Assembly: GCA_964015035.1 (NCBI GenBank)
Contig: CAXHCA010000012.1
Span: 14,116-78,115, forward strand
Length of the DNA stretch: 64,000 nucleotides
Direction of reading: 5' to 3'
Source of the DNA: BQJU01 sp964015035
GTDB taxonomy: Bacteria > Bacteroidota > Bacteroidia > Chitinophagales > Saprospiraceae
Each line of letters opens with the position of its first letter. Position 1 is the first letter of the stretch. Made by a program: the position numbers and the translations under genes. The notes beneath the pieces are model-generated. The model made no database searches. It was not told the DNA's origin and was given only the letters and a program-made list of their open reading frames with translations. Below, one piece after another: positions 63,853 through 64,000 of this stretch.

Positions 63853-64000
63853 GTGCTTGTTTGGAGGTGTCCCCTTAGAAGCGAAAATTGTAGATTTTGG
63901 GTTCTCGCAAGGCTCATTTTTGAGTACTTAGCAGCGCTAAGTACTCAAAAATAGCCGAAGTGAGGTTCCAAAACCTGTGATTTGCAGCCTGAATAGCTTG
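63853..64000. repeat. Intergenic inverted-repeat element, copy G (cut by window end)
   Basis: Starts AGTGCTTGTTTGGAGGTG in the same orientation as B (GCGAAAATTGTAGATTTTGGGTTCTCG). It contains a perfect 16-bp hairpin with a three-base loop (63917-63932 / 63936-63951) flanked by T and A runs. The right terminus is beyond the window; its last bases CTGAATAGCTTG match the right part of B. Confidence 0.8.

Noticed and set aside
2356..64000. The repeats as CRISPR or as insertion sequences
   Set aside because: They are not regularly spaced with unique spacers, are dispersed over 60 kb, and contain no transposase frame.
1..64000. tRNA, rRNA, riboswitch or phage attachment sites
   Set aside because: No cloverleaf, rRNA segment, known riboswitch core or integrase was recognised on reading both strands; a covariance search could still find a missed small RNA.

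Overview
The window reads as a chromosome segment of a Bacteroidota bacterium, probably a marine or aquatic member of the Saprospiria (order-level guess, inference only). The reasons are a SusC/SusD pair, an ECF sigma/FecR pair next to a SusC that carries an STN signalling domain, secreted beta-helix proteins (one with a clear type IX secretion tail, one with a probable tail), many SPII lipoproteins with a Cys after a short hydrophobic stretch, and weak or absent Shine-Dalgarno sequences. No rRNA, tRNA, CRISPR array, phage gene or transposase was recognised.

Layout. 1-2.1 kb: 3' part of an ADP-forming acyl-CoA synthetase fused to a GNAT acetyltransferase. 2.6-10.2 kb, plus strand: L-rhamnose catabolism (RhaE/W aldolase-dehydrogenase fusion, isomerase, rhamnulokinase, an NCS1-type permease with a 60-residue membrane partner, GntR regulator). 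10.3-39.9 kb, minus strand: a large polysaccharide-utilisation locus. Read in transcription order it holds a CRTAC1-type FG-GAP lipoprotein, a GH-A clan hydrolase, GH105, a GH-D clan hydrolase, GH172/DUF2961, ECF sigma, FecR, SusC, SusD, a 1157-residue FG-GAP/UnbV lipoprotein, an FKBP-type lipoprotein, a beta-helix protein, a CE7-like esterase, an SGNH hydrolase, an FG-GAP/PQQ-like lipoprotein, GH88, a GH35-like enzyme and a sulfatase. 40-50 kb: kduD (minus), then kduI, uxaC, kdgK, eda, uxaA, uxaB and an esterase (plus). 50.5-58.1 kb: an SDR (plus), then a minus-strand uronate uptake and glucuronate branch (TRAP dctMQP, a second uxaC, uxuA, a fructuronate-reductase-like SDR). 58.3-63.1 kb, minus: a second beta-helix protein with a T9SS tail and a TonB-dependent receptor. 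63.1-64 kb: repeats.

How it fits together. Outside the cell, sulfatase, esterases, hydrolases and candidate beta-helix lyases would trim a sulfated or esterified acidic polymer. SusCD would import the oligosaccharides, and GH88/GH105 would remove the unsaturated uronate left by lyases. Rhamnose enters the Rha pathway. Unsaturated uronate goes through KduI/KduD. Galacturonate (UxaC-UxaB-UxaA) and glucuronate (UxaC-SDR-UxuA) are reduced and dehydrated to KDG, then KdgK and Eda give pyruvate and glyceraldehyde-3-phosphate. Rhamnose plus uronate plus sulfatase points to an ulvan-like or rhamnogalacturonan-like substrate, but no known ulvan lyase and no GH78/GH106 rhamnosidase is recognisable here, so the substrate stays open.

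The most unusual structural signal is a family of 43-210 bp intergenic elements bounded by inverted copies of a motif close to AGTGCATGTTTGGAGGT (about eight copies, modular and sometimes nested). They are concentrated in the uronate half and directly abut or supply stop codons of uxaA, uxaC2 and uxuA. A second inverted-repeat family of about 145 bp is present twice.
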